From Lichenostomus cassidix (taxonomy: Eukaryota > Chordata > Aves > Passeriformes > Meliphagidae): a stretch of DNA of 64,000 bases. The stretch spans positions 71,321,965-71,385,964 of the forward strand of contig CM039211.1 in NCBI GenBank assembly GCA_008360975.2, in the 5' to 3' direction. Shown piece after piece: positions 8,661 through 22,145 of the stretch. The notes beneath the pieces are model-generated. The model saw only the letters and a program-made list of their open reading frames with translations, made no database searches and was not told the origin of the DNA. Every line of letters begins with the position of its first letter. Within the stretch, counting starts at the first letter, position 1. The translations under genes were made by a program, and so were the position numbers.

Positions 8661-11600
8661 TTAAAAAACGCAACCTGTAATAAGCACCCAAATGGAAACA
8701 TCTACAAGCTGGACATTCAGAAGTAGGTTCAATTAATACAATGTTCCAAGTCAGCTTATTTTGGTAATGCAGGTAGCAGGAGGGATGTAGGAAAGGATTT
8801 TTGAGCACAAAGAGGAATATACATCTGCAAAGCAAAGTAAACAGACAAAAGGTGACCTTCTAACCAAAATCTGAAATAAAATCACTTACCTACTAGATAA
8901 ACATCCCTTGGGAAAACATTCTACCAGGGTGAGTCATAAAAAGAAGGGCAGAACTTATAATACTAAGGCAGAGGAAGACAGAAAAAATTAGTCCTTTGAT
9001 GGCATATAATAGTCAGAGTAAATTAATTCCTTTCATTGCATTAATTTACTCATACGAAACAAGGGCAAGGCAAAAGGTGTCATACATCTCTATAACTATA
9101 CTTTAAACATGCTCTTTAAAAAAGTTTTGGGTGTAAAAGGAGAAATAGTGAAGAGTCGATGAAAAATGTGATGTATCACTAGGATAATCTTTACTGTAAG
9201 ATTTGTCTCTAGCTTGTAAGGAAACTTGAGCAATCCTATGTATAAATTCTCAATCAATTTTAAGAGCAGAAATAATATGAAAAAGTAGTCTCTGGTTAGA
9301 CACTTTTCTGAATGCAGGGTACATTGAGTAGTGGGAAGGTAAATTAACTCCCAAGGGAGTTAACTTCCAGTTACTCCATGTAATACCTGAAAATGGTCAA
9401 AAATGTTACATCAATAAAAGACCTCACATATTCAGTGGAATTTATACCAAAGATCACTGTAATTTACAAATGGCAATTAATTCTCATTATGTCACCCCAA
9501 GACATAATTGCTAAAAGCAATTTAATCTGCAGGTGGACTCATAAATAAATAAGAGCAAAATAAAATCCCTGACTCTCATGGCTGTATTTTCAGAGAAGTA
9601 CATACAGTGAATCCAAGTTACATTCTGTAAGTCTTTCATCTAGCTTCCCTCCAGAGAGTGAGATTGAAAATGTAATGATAGAAACTGTCTTTATAACAGT
9701 AACACTGTGGTTATAGAAGCCCTCCAGGACTGGGAAAGCTATGTTCAATTCCTCCCTGCAGGAATTTAATCTATTTTCCCTCCTTACATCTGAGGAATCT
9801 TGAAATTTTTTTGTGCTAAGTGACAAAGTTTCAACAGGGCATCAGGCATGTGCAACTGCCCGCCTTAGTTCATAATAAGGAAGTATTCTATATGTTATTT
9901 TACGAATGAGGTACAAGCATTCTCTGCTCTGAAATAATTTTAGTTTTATTGGCATGAATGAAAGATTAATTAATTGGACTCAAGGAAAAAGAGTAAAATC
10001 GAGTGAATGGGTATGTCCTTGAATGTCCAGCTAGAAATAGACTCTAGTTCATACCCTTGATTCTTTGTCTCATCCGGCTGATAAAAAATCCTCTCTTATT
10101 CTGATTATTATCATGCTCTCCCAGGAATATGGAGATGACATTTGAAATATTGAGAGAGATAAAGGAAATTAAAATTGGGCCACCCATTTTTAAGGCTTTC
10201 TTGAATCACCAAAATTTCATATGATAGTCACAAAAAGAAATCTAATGCCCTGGGGAAAAAAAAAAAAAAAGTGATTGTAAAGAAATATGTTCTAGAGAGA
10301 GATTTGGGGCTGTAACCATGATGTGCTGTGGTACATTCCAAATAAAGCGTCTAAAGTGTCTAAGATTCAGGAAAAGATAAGGTCTAAAATGGATATTCTT
10401 TACTTTCATGCTTCTCAACCAAGCAGGTAGGAAGCTTTGGATATGCAGGAGATCCAAATGCACTGTGCAGGAATCCCAGGTAGCTGATATGGGATTCCAG
10501 CTTTTGCTGCTGTTATAGGATCTACCTGCAATACCTGCAGGTCCTTTGATGCTTCTTGCCCTGAAAGTTTTGGAGCCCTACTGCCAAAGCATCTTCCCTG
10601 TGCCTGTACATCCATTTTTTACCACACAGTGAGAGGGAACTGATATGATTTGTATATGTAAATGCAAATATGAATTACAGATAGCAAGCTAAAATGTCCA
10701 ACATGACATATTATAAGCTTCTGCCTCAGGTTCAGCCTGGTTACTGCCTTTCCAGTGGTGTGGGATCTCTTTCTAATGTATCTGTATCACCAAGGGTTAT
10801 TCTCAACAACCCCAGCTAGAATGCTAACTCATTGCCACCACGTACAGGCTGGATAATTGTATTTCCTTCTCTTGGCACAGCCTCGGACATGCTATTTGTC
10901 TTAGAAAATATTAGTATTAGTTATTAGTAGTATTTCACATCACTGTCCATTTCCTCATTAAGGGGTGAAACGTTTAAGTGCAAGTACCCACATTAATTTT
11001 CATTAATGATGCCAATTAGCAAGCGGTTATAAACTTTTAATAATATTGTAGCTATATAAATCCTTATTGGGATTAATTTTTATCAGCTACTTAATCAGCT
11101 AAATACCTTAATTATTCTGTTGTGGATTTGTCACTCCTGTCACAAGTTCATTAAACAGTGTTTAAGGGTCTTTAGCAATTTTCTCCCAAACTAAAAAATA
11201 AACTGCAAATATCTGGGAAGGGGAGAGGAAATGAAAATATTTGGTTCTGTTTCATTTTGGGAAGCAGGAAGAGATGGGAGTGTTTTGTCTGCTCAGCACG
11301 CAAAATTCTTCAGTGACTTCAAATGTGGTGAATTGTTTCATTTTCTATATTTTTCTTTATATATTTGTTTCATGACACAGAAAACAAAACTCCACAATAA
11401 TAACAAAAAATAAAAAGGATGTTGTGGAACCTAGAATTTGGATTCTCTGGGTGATATTATGCTGCAAAACCTTGTGTGTCTCCTGTCATCCTACATGCCC
11501 TGGGCTTCTCCACACAGTCTCCAGCTGTCACTTTGCAAAGGTGTTGGTCTTCAGTGGCTCCTGGTCTGCATCTTTCAGGCTCATGCAGATGTCAGACACT

Positions 11601-14600
11601 TCAATGTTTTTAAATGGATTTAGACACCTCTGTTCAGGTCTCTAATCTATGGTGGTGAAACGAAACATTTCAATTCTCTCAATAAAATAGCATATTGTGG
11701 GTTTCCTTGAGAATTGTCGTTTTTTTTTCTCACTTGTCTGTTTTCAGGTAACTCAAATATGCCTGTTTTGGAGGGGATGGTGGAGAGTTTATCCCTGAAG
11801 ATTCATCTAGGTCTGGGTGAGTGAACAAAAGATTATCCTGGAATGTCTCATTTCAGGCTTCACTGTTTAAAAATTTTATGTGTATCCAAAACTTACCAAG
11901 CTGATGACATAGAGGAGAATGGATTATAAAGTTTTTTCAATGTCTTTATACCTTAACATCCATTAACCATAACAATTTTACCACTGTTTCTCTGCAAAAG
12001 CAAAACCCAGGCACAATTATTTTTCAGTTAAAATTTCAGAGGGACAAGAATAAGAGAATTTCCAAAGAAAAAGGTTCTGTAGAAGGCTTGTGAGACCACA
12101 ACTGGTGTTGAGCAAATGCACAAGACAGCTCTGCTTTATCTAACAGAAACCGAGGCAGCAGGTTGGTAAGTAAACAGAAAAATTCATGTCAGAATAAGTG
12201 TGGAGAGACTTCTGAAAACATGCATTAAATTAGGGACTTTCCCCAAAACTTCTCACACAGCATTGCCATATCCATGTGAATGTTACACTCTAATCCTCTC
12301 ACCACAGAAGGAGCACAAACACATGATGTTGCCATTATTTTTAAACATGACCACATTTTGTCCATTATCTAGGTTTCTCTTTTCCCCACCATATAATCCC
12401 CTCATTCAGGCTTTCAATCCTGCCACCTTCAAGTGAAAAATCTAATCAAAATTATTCAACTATTTACACTGTTCTCCATTCACTGAGGCCATTTAACACC
12501 TGTAATATGCTTTCACCTGGTGCCACTGTCACATCTTTTCTTGTTAATGAAACAAATATCAGCTTCCAAATGCCCCTGGCTCTGCAGAGAGAAATGGTAC
12601 CATCACAATTGGCACGAATCAGTGCATCCAGCACTTTTCCACATGCCTCATTTTAACCCAATAGTAATTTTAATAATAGGGTTATGGCTGCCTCAAGCAA
12701 ATGGAGAAATCCCTGAGCTAGTGCCAGATGAGCTGATGTATCCACTCAGACGGGTGAAAAGCCACAGTCAAGCACTCATTTATGCCCCTGAAGCTGGGCA
12801 GCTTCATTAGGAAAGGTTTCCATCAGGTAGAGGGACTGAGTGATGTGGCCACAGAGCGTCCAGCTCCAAAGGTCACTCTGTCCACTCTGCCCACACTGCA
12901 AGTAAAGCCTCTGTGCCCTTAGATGCTGTATGTTTGTGGTTACTTTGCTGATTAGATGTTAATTCCTCTGCAGCATCTTGCAGAAACAGAGGTTTTAAGT
13001 GAAGTACGAGACAGGGAGCTTCATCACCCCGTGCTCTTTCCATGGGACAGGGAGAGAGGCAGTGCAGTTTCCAGAGCCTGAGTCATATCTTGAATGAAGG
13101 ACATTGTCCCAGTGATGCTGAAGACACCTTTTCTCTGCTTCTTTATAGCTGCAAAGGAAGCCTGGGATGACATAAATTTGTAGAAATTAGATGAGATTTT
13201 TAATTTTTAATTGACATTAAAGGCAATAATGACTGAAAGAGCTGCCAGCTCTCAGACTGCTGTTGGTTCCTCCCATGCAATCAGGATCTTTTCATTTGCT
13301 TGCATTTGCTTGCAGGTCACCTGGCTTTAATTCAAGCTCAGTAGTTTAATATTCAATGAAAGAACATGTAAGATGCCTTTTCCTGCCCTTTCACATCCTG
13401 CACCAGGGCACTGCCTGTTTGTTTACCTTGTTGGGAACTTTATGCATGTTTTTCAAGCACCATCAATTACCATTCACAAACAACCAGCACATAATTGTGC
13501 GTATTTTCAGATCAAGGCACAAAAGCTCGTGCCAGTACCTGTTAGATTTGATTGGACAAGGTCACACAGAAGAACACTAAGAAATGGAGACAGAGATGTC
13601 AAAGCATTTCCAACAGCAACAGCAACCGCCCCGCTCGTATCAACAGGGGGGAAATGGAAGCATAAACCAAATTGCCTCCAAATGATTGCAATTGGAGCAC
13701 ATGTGTTATGGGAAAGGTTTGAAGTTAGCACATGTGCTGATATAGCAATATGACGATGAAGGGGGAAAAAATTCCAGCATTCAGTGTCTTTGCAGCACAG
13801 ATGGTTGGGTTTGCTTTGCTGGCCTGGTTGCTCATTAAAATGAATCAGATGAATCTGGCTATCCCAAACTGTTAGTATATGTCTCTGCCTTATTATTCTG
13901 TGCTTTGCAACAATGATGATACTATTCTGCCCATGGGCCAAATAATGCTTCAGTGTGGATCACAAGATACACGGGTGGTGGGCTGCTGATGCCTTAACTA
14001 ACAATCCACTCTGCAGTGAAACCTAGGAAAGGCTGCAAAGCACCAACCAGATCATATCTGGTCAAATAATGTTTTACAAAATAACTCGGTAGGTACTAAG
14101 CAGACTGTAAGCAGCTATGTGTGATTAATTACAACATCACAAATGGCACCTACTTTTGGGAACTTACTTGCCTTTCATGTTTGGACAGTACTGACTGCTA
14201 AACTCTAGCAGAGTATCTTTTATTTTTATGTTCTTTTTCCTTTTTAATGTGGCAAGGGATCTGTATAATGCAAAGAACACCACAGCTTTCCTCTTTTCTT
14301 TTTTCTTTTTTTTTTCTCTTTTTTTTTCCCTTCTAGAGAATGAATAACAGTTATGAAGAGTGGGGTGATATATGGTCCCTCTACACAGTCATAAAGTGCA
14401 AATTTCCAACATGAGATGCCTGTGGGGAGGGTAGATTTTCCTTCAGCCTCACAAGTCCCACTGATGTTAATAAAGGAGGCATGTCTACAACACCCCTCAC
14501 TGAATAATTTACATCTGCACAGACAGAAAGTCAGAAGGCAAAGCTGGAGACACATCAGAAAGCTGGCTTTAAATCAAGTCAAAAGTTTGCCTGTGTTTGT

Positions 14601-15497
14601 GGGTGGTTTATTATTATAAAAGGAAACCAATGCAAATTGAAATTAAAGCTGTCCGCTCAGCTTTGAGGGTTTCAGGATGGGGTTAAGTAGGAGAAATAGG
14701 AAAGAAATATGTGGGAGACATGGCTGAAAGATAAAGAGAGATTTAAGGAGGAAAACAAAATGTAAAAGTTAAGTGAAGAGCAAAGATTGATACAAAATAC
14801 AAAGCAAAGTTAAAGTAGTTATTTTGGAACTTCTTTCACAAATATATAATTTTGTTAGTCAACAAAGAGGAAAAAAAATCCTCTAATTTTGTTGAAAATA
14901 ATAGACATTTGAGAATAGAGAATTATTTTGGTTTAGAAGCTGTGTTTTAGACCAATTATTAGTACTAAGCCTTCAAAAGAATGCAGATGCCAAGCCATAG
15001 ACTGTCAGGGGCATCATTAGGAATACATTTTATGAGATTAGGTCCCTAGAGGCACATAACAAAAGAAGCACTCAACATGATGGCACCTTAGCCAGCCCTG
15101 TGGGACCAGCTGAGGTGCAGAAAGCATATCATTCTGTTAGTGCAGCTAATTCTTACTTCTCTGAAGATGCATTTTCACTGAATACTCAGCACTAGCATCC
15201 TGTCCAAAGCTTAGTTAATTTCCTGTGGGTGACTTAAAGTCATTATGAAGAGCTCTAGAAATGAATTTACATCGGCAGGTGACGAAGGTCCAGATCCCCA
15301 TAAGGGTTAAGTGTTGGATCCCCTCTGCTCTTCTGCATTAGGGAGGACTTATTTCCTTCCTGTGGAGTTTTGGCTGATCCAGGCATTCCAGCCATGGGTG
15401 AAACCTGCAGTTTCTCAAAATTCTTAGGAATCTATCGAGCACAAAACAGTCGCCTGTCAGAGTCTAAGCAATATAGACCAAGAACACTCAGGAGAAT
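8661..15497. other. Long stretch without recognised genes or transposons
   Basis: Nearly 7 kb with no CR1, LTR or gene that I can identify. It includes an A run at 10255-10270, a TAAT-rich block at about 10960-11160 (see findings) and a T/C-rich run at about 14284-14335. Overlapping frames at 13356-13941 (up to 144 codons, both strands) have no known motif. Possible conserved non-coding elements cannot be judged without alignment. Confidence 0.5.
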
Positions 15498-16377
15498 CAT
15501 GGCATCACAGGACCACAGAATGGGTCAGGTTGGAAGGATCCACAGGGCAGTCATCAGTCCAACATCCCTGATCAAGACATCCCAGAGCACACAGCACCGG
15601 ATTGTGTCCAGATGGGTCTGAAATATCCCCAGTGAGGGACACTGCACAGCCTCTCTGGACAATCTGTTCAGGGCTGGTCACTGCACAGGACAGAAGTTCT
15701 GCCTCCTGTCCAGGTGGAACTCCCTGGGCTCAATCCCTGCCTGTTCCTCTGGTGCCATTGCTGGGCCCCTGGAGCAGAGCCTGGCCCTGCTCAGAGCCCT
15801 CCCTGCACACAGGGACACCCAGGGATGGAGTCTCCTCTCAGCTGTCTCCTCTGGAGGCTGAACAGCCCCAGCTCCCTCAGCCTTTCCTCACCAGGGAGAT
15901 GCTCCAGCCCCTTCTTCATCTCTGTAGCCCTCTGGACTCACCCCAGGGGCTCCATGCTCCTCTTGTCCTGAGGAGCCCAGAGCAGGACACAGCACTGCAG
16001 ATGTGCCTCACAGGGCTGAGCAGAGGGTCAGGATCCCTTCCTTGACCTGCAGGCACCCAGGATCCCACTGACTTCTTGTCCCCAGGCACTGCTGGTTCAT
16101 GGGCAGCCTGGTGTCCAGCAGGACCCCCAGCTCCTTCTCCTCAGAGCTGCTCCAGCAGCTCAGCCCAGCCTGTGCTGTGCCTGGGGTTGTTCCTCTCCCA
16201 TCCTGGACCCTGTATTTCCTCTGCTGAATTTCAGGAGGTTCTTCTCTGCACATCTCTCCAGCCTGTCAAAGTCCTTCTGAAGGACTTCACAACACTCTGG
16301 GACACACAGACTCAGGGCAAACAAAGATTTTGGCTGCTGTAGATCAGCTGGCTGTTCACATGCTGGTTTCATCACAG
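15498..16377 (-). mobile_element. CR1 LINE fragment with reverse-transcriptase C-terminal region
   Basis: This is the longest CR1 copy in the window, about 880 bp, lying antisense with its 3' end at the left (AATCATGGCATCACAGG, then AATGGGTCAGGTTGGAAGG). Minus-strand translation gives 'LQKDFDRLERCAEKNLLKFS' near 16210-16275 and 'SSEEKELGVLLD' near 16110-16150. Both are hallmark blocks just after the catalytic core of CR1 ORF2. 'LTLCSAL' near 16010-16030 corresponds to the 'LPLYSAL' block. Frameshifts separate these blocks, so the copy is dead. It is 5'-truncated at about 16377, where another CR1 tail begins. GC content is clearly higher than in the flanks. Confidence 0.93.
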
Positions 16378-16378
16378 G

Positions 16379-16497
16379 TTCATAGAATCATAACATAGCT
16401 TGAGCTGGAAGGGCCCTTAAAGTTCATCTCATCTCAACCCCTCAACCATGGGCAAGGACACCTTTCACTAGACCAGGCTGCTCAAACTAGATTTATT
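16379..16497 (-). mobile_element. Second CR1 3' tail, antisense, abutting the first
   Basis: CATAGAATCATAACATAGCTTGAGCTGGAAGGGCCC followed by ACCATGGGCAAGGACACC is the reversed CR1 3' end. It starts within two bases of where the larger CR1 copy stops, in the same orientation. Either a later CR1 landed exactly upstream of the first copy, or it inserted into a longer copy whose remainder was lost. About 120 bp survive. Confidence 0.88.
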
Positions 16498-18574
16498 TAC
16501 TGGGCTGAACCCATTATATCCATCTGAGGAGACTCAAAATACCAACAGGTTTATTGGTTGACCCATCTTATATGTTTGTCTTTTAACAAGACAGATCATT
16601 CTCCACAGCTCTTTGGTTGGTTGGTTTTGGTTTTGTTTTTCTGCTTATAGAAAGAGTTTTGGATAACTAACAATTTTGAAAACCAACGCTTCAAATATTT
16701 TTGCTGGAGACTGAGGTCCCTCTGCTGCTAAATCATTCAGTCAATTCAAAGTTCAGTTAAATTTGCATGTCTGGGACTTTGTGCTGTTGTCTCTTATTAT
16801 CCTGAGTGCTGCTGTGTCCCCTGAGCTAATGGCAAAACCCCTTCCAGGTGGGTTTCTGGGTTGCTGCTGGGCTGTTTACTGGAGATGAATACTTACAGGC
16901 TAGCCCACATCATCCTAGCATGGGTTGTTTCCTCATCCCTCACTCCAGGACTGGCTCCAGCTGTTACAAACTCATCTGTGACAATGACAGTTCCTCTGAG
17001 CCCTTGCTTCTGCTACTCTGTCCGGCCCTGTTACCCACCCTAAACAAAGCTGTGTGAAAATTTCTATGGTCTGCAATTTCATCATGTCTTAGGATGAGCT
17101 CCATTACTTCTCTTCTTGCTCTGCATCAAGAAGTAAGAACAAGATGCCTTAATCTAAAGTGAAGTGACCATTGTGTCACAAAGCTGACACATCCCACGTA
17201 GCTCTTCTGTGTTAAGCAGAATCATCTGCTTCCCAGTCCAGTAAGTCACAGAGTGATGCTTTTTTTTTTACTTCTTTTTTTTTTAAATACAATTTTTCCC
17301 CTACGATACCAAGCTTGGTGATAGTTTAGTTGGAAAATGCACCATCTGAACAGATGGAGGAAAAAATCCTTCACTGAAAATATATGCCTATTTCTTTAAC
17401 TGATGTCTGAGATGTTTTTTACTAGGTAGGAACCTGCTGAATGTTGAGAAAGATTATTGTTCTGCCATTATCACAACATCACTGTGAAATTATAGAGTGA
17501 TTTTGGATGAAACAAAGTGAACTTCACAGAAGTGTTGGGTGGATGTTTACGATGGCAAATTGTCTGACTGTCCTTAAGCCAGCTGCTTTCAATAGGAAGT
17601 GGGCTGTCTTTCCTCAGTGTACTCCTCTTTGGTTCAGAGCCAAGAACTGGGAAAAAAGAAAGAAGTTTGCAATAAATTCAGGAAAATGGGGAGGAGAAAC
17701 TGAAGTTAAAAGGAAATTAAAATATTGTTTCACTATACCTCCATATTTCACTGTTTAGTTTGATGTCAGTGTCACATAAGCATGTTTGTTTCCTAAGAGG
17801 AATAAGAAAGAAATCCCTGGTAAGGAATTTATATGTGTTTTAAGTGTAATTTGATTTATTTACAAGCCTGGCACAAAATGGTCAAACACCAGGCAAGATA
17901 ATCTATTCTTCTTGGAATCTTAGCCCCGTGTTAAGTTCCTAGGAAGCAATTTAATGGTCATAGATAAATCTAAGAGCCCAAGAAGCAAGGGTAATCTTTC
18001 TTTATATTTTTATATCTTCTTGCTCTTTGTCATCCCTCTATAATATCGCTCCATAATTCTAATCTAACATTATTAACATCTTTTCCACAAAATCATACTT
18101 GTTGTCGACCAAGTGCAGGAATTTTGAAGTTTAGGTATTTTCAGTATCAATAGCTACACTCAACCTAATCGCTCAAGATTGCCTCTACAGTTTACAGAGA
18201 AAAACAGCTGCTTGTAGGAGCAGTCTGTCTCAATCTATTTATTTGTCAGGATGGGAGATGCAGCTTTGGAGAAAAATAGCTGGGAATTCTGATGGTCAAG
18301 AGGTTGAACAGGAGTCACCAGAATGCCTGGGCAGTGAAGGTGGCCAGATTCACTCTGAGCAGGAGCAGATCAGGAGCACAGAACTTGTGAGGTGTAAGGA
18401 GAACATGCAAATTTCACTTTGAGAGAAGAATAAGCTGGATATTACTGCTGTCTGCAGCTACCTGAGTGGAGAGTGTAGGAAAGCAGGAGTTGCTCGTGCA
18501 AGTAAGAGGTGGGAAATTTTGGCTACATATACAGAAAAAAAAATTAGATGGTGATGGGGGTGGTCAAGCACCTC
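16498..18574. other. Non-coding stretch
   Basis: No gene seen. It contains a TTGG/GGTTTTG run at about 16615-16640 and a T-rich region at about 17261-17284. Frames of 60-83 codons lack motifs. Confidence 0.55.
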
Positions 18575-18737
18575 AGCATGTCATCCAGAGGGATGGTGAC
18601 ATCTCCTTTTTTGGGGATGTTCAAAGCTTGACTGTACAATGCACTGAGCCACCTCATCTAATTGGCTGTTCTTTGAGAGCTGGTTTGAGCTAGACTTCCA
18701 GAAGTCCCTTCCAGCACCTCTGAATCCATGATTTGTG
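18575..18737 (+). mobile_element. CR1 LINE 3' tail, sense
   Basis: The stretch contains GGGATGTTCAAAGCTTGACTG, CACTGAGCCACCTCATCTAATTGG, GAGCTAGACTTCCAGAAGTCCCTTCCAGC and the eroded end TGAATCCATGATT. This is the layout of an older CR1 subfamily tail ('ACTAGATGACCTCCAGAGGTCCCTTCCAAC' type). Diverged, 5'-truncated and non-functional. Confidence 0.8.
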
Positions 18738-20837
18738 CCCTAGAAGTTTGTGTGGGCTTTGCAATTATAAAGAAAGCCAAAGGGCCATAAAGAAAATTAC
18801 TCACTCCCATGTAAACCTCTCTATTTTATGACCTCCTCCATTGTTCTGCCTTCCGAGACAAAATTAATCACTCTTTTACCTCTATATTTATTGGTGTACT
18901 CTCTAAACATCTGCCAGTGTAGAGGACCATGGTAGCAGAGCATCTATACTATGACAGGCTGCTCTGTTATTGGTTCTTGCATTTGGCAGCCAAACTAAGG
19001 TATCACAACTAGTTTATAAATAGAGATGCCTTATTGTGGCTGAGGCATAACCATTTTTCTTTAGATGAGCAACAAAGAACCAAAAGTCTTGAGGAAACAA
19101 TTATTTTTATCTGATATCACTCAAAACCCAAGAAAGAGCACATATCTTGTTTGTGGAAAGGAAAAATTCTGTCTCTCACCTCCTCCAGTGACAGAGAGAT
19201 GAGGCTATAACCAACAAGGTGATTTCAATTTTACTTTATAAGGTTTGTTTCTTTTCCTCAGTTTTTCTTATTGAAGTAAAAAAAAAAATTAATGAAGTTT
19301 CAGGGATACAGCTCTGATTCAGGGGTGTACTTATCTGTGAAATAATTTTAATAGCAATCCCTAAACTGAAAATATCTGCAACGAAAATCCTATCAGCTGT
19401 CAGGAATAGATTAGCACAGCTTGACTTGACAATAAAGAGCCCCAGGAACTGTCGTGCTGAACTATCAGTTTTAGGTTTATGGCCCAAAATCTCAGTGATT
19501 TCAGTGTGTCAATCCAGGATGGGTCAGACAGGTGGAAGACAGAGAATGAGTTTCACATGTGGAGTGACTGAGATACATTGGAATCTCCATCCTGAAAAAT
19601 TCCAGTTGAAGGAAACTAGCACAGAGGCCTGTAAAGTTGTGACATGGAGAAGGAAGAGTGGGAAGACTTCTATAGCACCTTGTAATGCAACAATTATGGG
19701 AATCAAAAGAGTCTGTCAAAGGCTGGCTTTTGAACAGACAAGGGTGGTTTCATTTTTGCACAACATGTATTTAAGGTGACATGGGTTGCTATGGGAGCTG
19801 CAGGTTGATATCAGCTCAAGGGGAGACTGGACTTCACAAAGTGTTGCAAAAAATATCTATTAAATACAAAGACCTAGCTCAAAGAATTCCAGGCCCTGAA
19901 GTTTCTAAGTTTCTTACTGAGTTTGATTTGAGGAAAGTCTCTACCTTGTCTTGTAGCCCATCCCTGGGTTTCTGGTTTCCAGTAATTTTTGGTGACAGTG
20001 GCCAGATGGACTAGAATGATTAAACATATGACTAACATGAGGTACTTGAAAGGGAATACAAAAAAGCTTCTGAAAGGCTAGTATTTGCCTCAGAGACAAA
20101 TAGATGTGGGACAGATCTTTGCCTTCATGCTTTTGAGATTTGATGTCACCTCGGAACACAGCTACACCTTTTGAAAATTGATAATTTCAGCTGTTTCAAT
20201 GTCACATAACAGTGAGAAATATTTTCTTGAAAAGATATAATAATATGTTCTCTTTTATTTTCTGGCTGCCATGGTTCTTTGCCAGTTATTAAAACTATTA
20301 TGGTGAATAGTCACATTGGAAATTAGTATTGATAATAGAAAATATTTAGAGATCAGTCTTTAACCAATTATTTATGTAAATGATAAAAAAATATTTCATT
20401 CTGTTGGCTGTGGAAAGAGAGTCAATACTATATCATCATCCTACTGGACACAAATCACAGGATGAAAAAAAAACCCTAAAATTAAACTTATAAATCCATA
20501 TTTAGAAGCCTGTGTGTATACCCTAAAATTTGTCAGCAACTCAGAGGTTCCCTGTGGAGCTGACAATAGAATTCTGGAAATTGTTACAATGCAGTTTGAG
20601 GTTTGAGTGGGCTCCTTCTTTTCTGAGCTGACTACTATTTCCACATTCAGTCTCGTGGATGGCTCTACCACAACAGATGCCCTGAAAACTGTACCTATCT
20701 ATAAAATAGTTAGATAACATTGTGAGGAGAAATACTTTAAGGAAAACTCATTGACAATTCCATTCCACTAATGTAATTTTATCTTCAGTTCCACTGTTAT
20801 TATTATTTTATTGTTTTTTTGTTTATTTAGTAATTTA
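18738..20837. other. Non-coding stretch
   Basis: No gene recognised. The longest frame is 117 codons (19426-19779, plus). It overlaps antisense frames and has no family resemblance. Confidence 0.55.
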
Positions 20838-21048
20838 AGGTCAGATTCGTCCCTGTGAGGGTGGTGAGGCACTGGAACAGGTTGTCCAGAAAAGGTTAAT
20901 GTCTCATCCCTGGAAGTCTCCGAGTTGAAGTTGGACAGAGCTTGAAACAACATGGGACAATGGAAGGTGTCCCTGCCCATGGCAGGGGGATTGAATGAAA
21001 TAATCTTTAAAATCCCTCCTGACCCAAACCATTCTGTGACCCAGTGAT
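20838..21048 (+). mobile_element. CR1 LINE 3' tail, sense
   Basis: The sequence GGTGGTGAGGCACTGGAACAGG encodes the 'RVVRHWNR' type block of ORF2 C-terminus. It is followed by GGTGTCCCTGCCCATGGCAGG, CCCAAACCATTCTGTGACCC and AGTGATTC, the CR1 3' UTR and octamer tail. About 210 bp, 5'-truncated. Confidence 0.92.
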
Positions 21049-22127
21049 TCAGCTTTCGTGCATTTTTATCATTCTAAAGGAAGTCTGGTTTCTTTGCCAT
21101 GTTCCCCTAGATGCTCCTGTTACTTATGGCTCTTGGGAGAATCATCAAAGATGTGAAACATTTCTTTCTTTCTGGGATTTAGTATATAAAAAGGAAAAAA
21201 ATATTAAATTGCAGATAATATGCTTGTGTTAGTCACCTTAGGATCCCTTTGCTGTCAGTTTGGGAGCAGTCAGGCCAAGGCACTGTTCACCCCTTTGTCT
21301 CTGGACACTGAAAATGAATCAAATTAATCATTCTTTTCAAATGCCCATTTCTCCCCATTGACTTTATTAAACATCACAAGTCCATGTTGCATACAGAAAC
21401 TGTGTGTGTTTAATCCCTTTTCACTCGGCTCAGAGTGAAACAACTTCTCTTTGAAAACCTAATATCTAATTTATTCTCTGTATTTTTTGCATGGCATTAA
21501 AACTGGAAGAATAAGCATAAGATATTGAGCACCAAAAAATCCCAACATTTATGTGAATTACTAGACTTCAGTATTTTACCCTGTTTCAACAGCACAGTAG
21601 TGATCTTTTGTCTTCACACATGAGTAATAGAACTACAGAAAAATAGTTCCTGTAGAAGCTAAGAGCAAATCCAAGTTAGAAGGAAAGTAAATAAGATCTC
21701 AAAATTTTCTATTCAGCCAAGAAAGCAACTCCTTTGCCAGAAAATATTCTTTAACATCTGCCATCTGTTGGTTTTAATTTTTATTGATTTTGAATGAAAA
21801 TGACACTTGCTATAAAGGATTGATGTTCAAATTTAGCAATACATAACAGACCAGACTTCTAACTTGTTCGCTACTAAATGCTTTTTTTTTCTTTCTTTTT
21901 TTTTTTCAGTCCCTGGATGCAAATATTTTAATGGATTTATTAAGGCAAAGTCAAATATTTCTAAGTAACATTTTCATGAGTCAGAGGCGTTGAGTTCATG
22001 AATGTGATTTTAACTTTAGCCAGAGCAGTAAGTGACCTGCACTTCTGAAAGTCAAGCTCTCAAGTCTGAATTTATTTTGGCCTTTTCAAAATAAATAGTT
22101 GAATTGTTTTGGCATTTCACAAGCATT

Positions 22128-22145
22128 AAAACAAACAAACAAACA
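22128..22145. repeat. (AAAC)4 microsatellite
   Basis: AAAACAAACAAACAAACA run; simple tetranucleotide repeat. Confidence 0.85.

Noticed and set aside
13373..13941. Overlapping 126- and 144-codon frames on opposite strands
   Set aside because: No motif on either strand; overlapping open frames on both strands are typical of chance.
15602..16045. 147-codon Pro/Ser/Leu-rich plus frame
   Set aside because: Antisense of the CR1 copy at 15498-16377.
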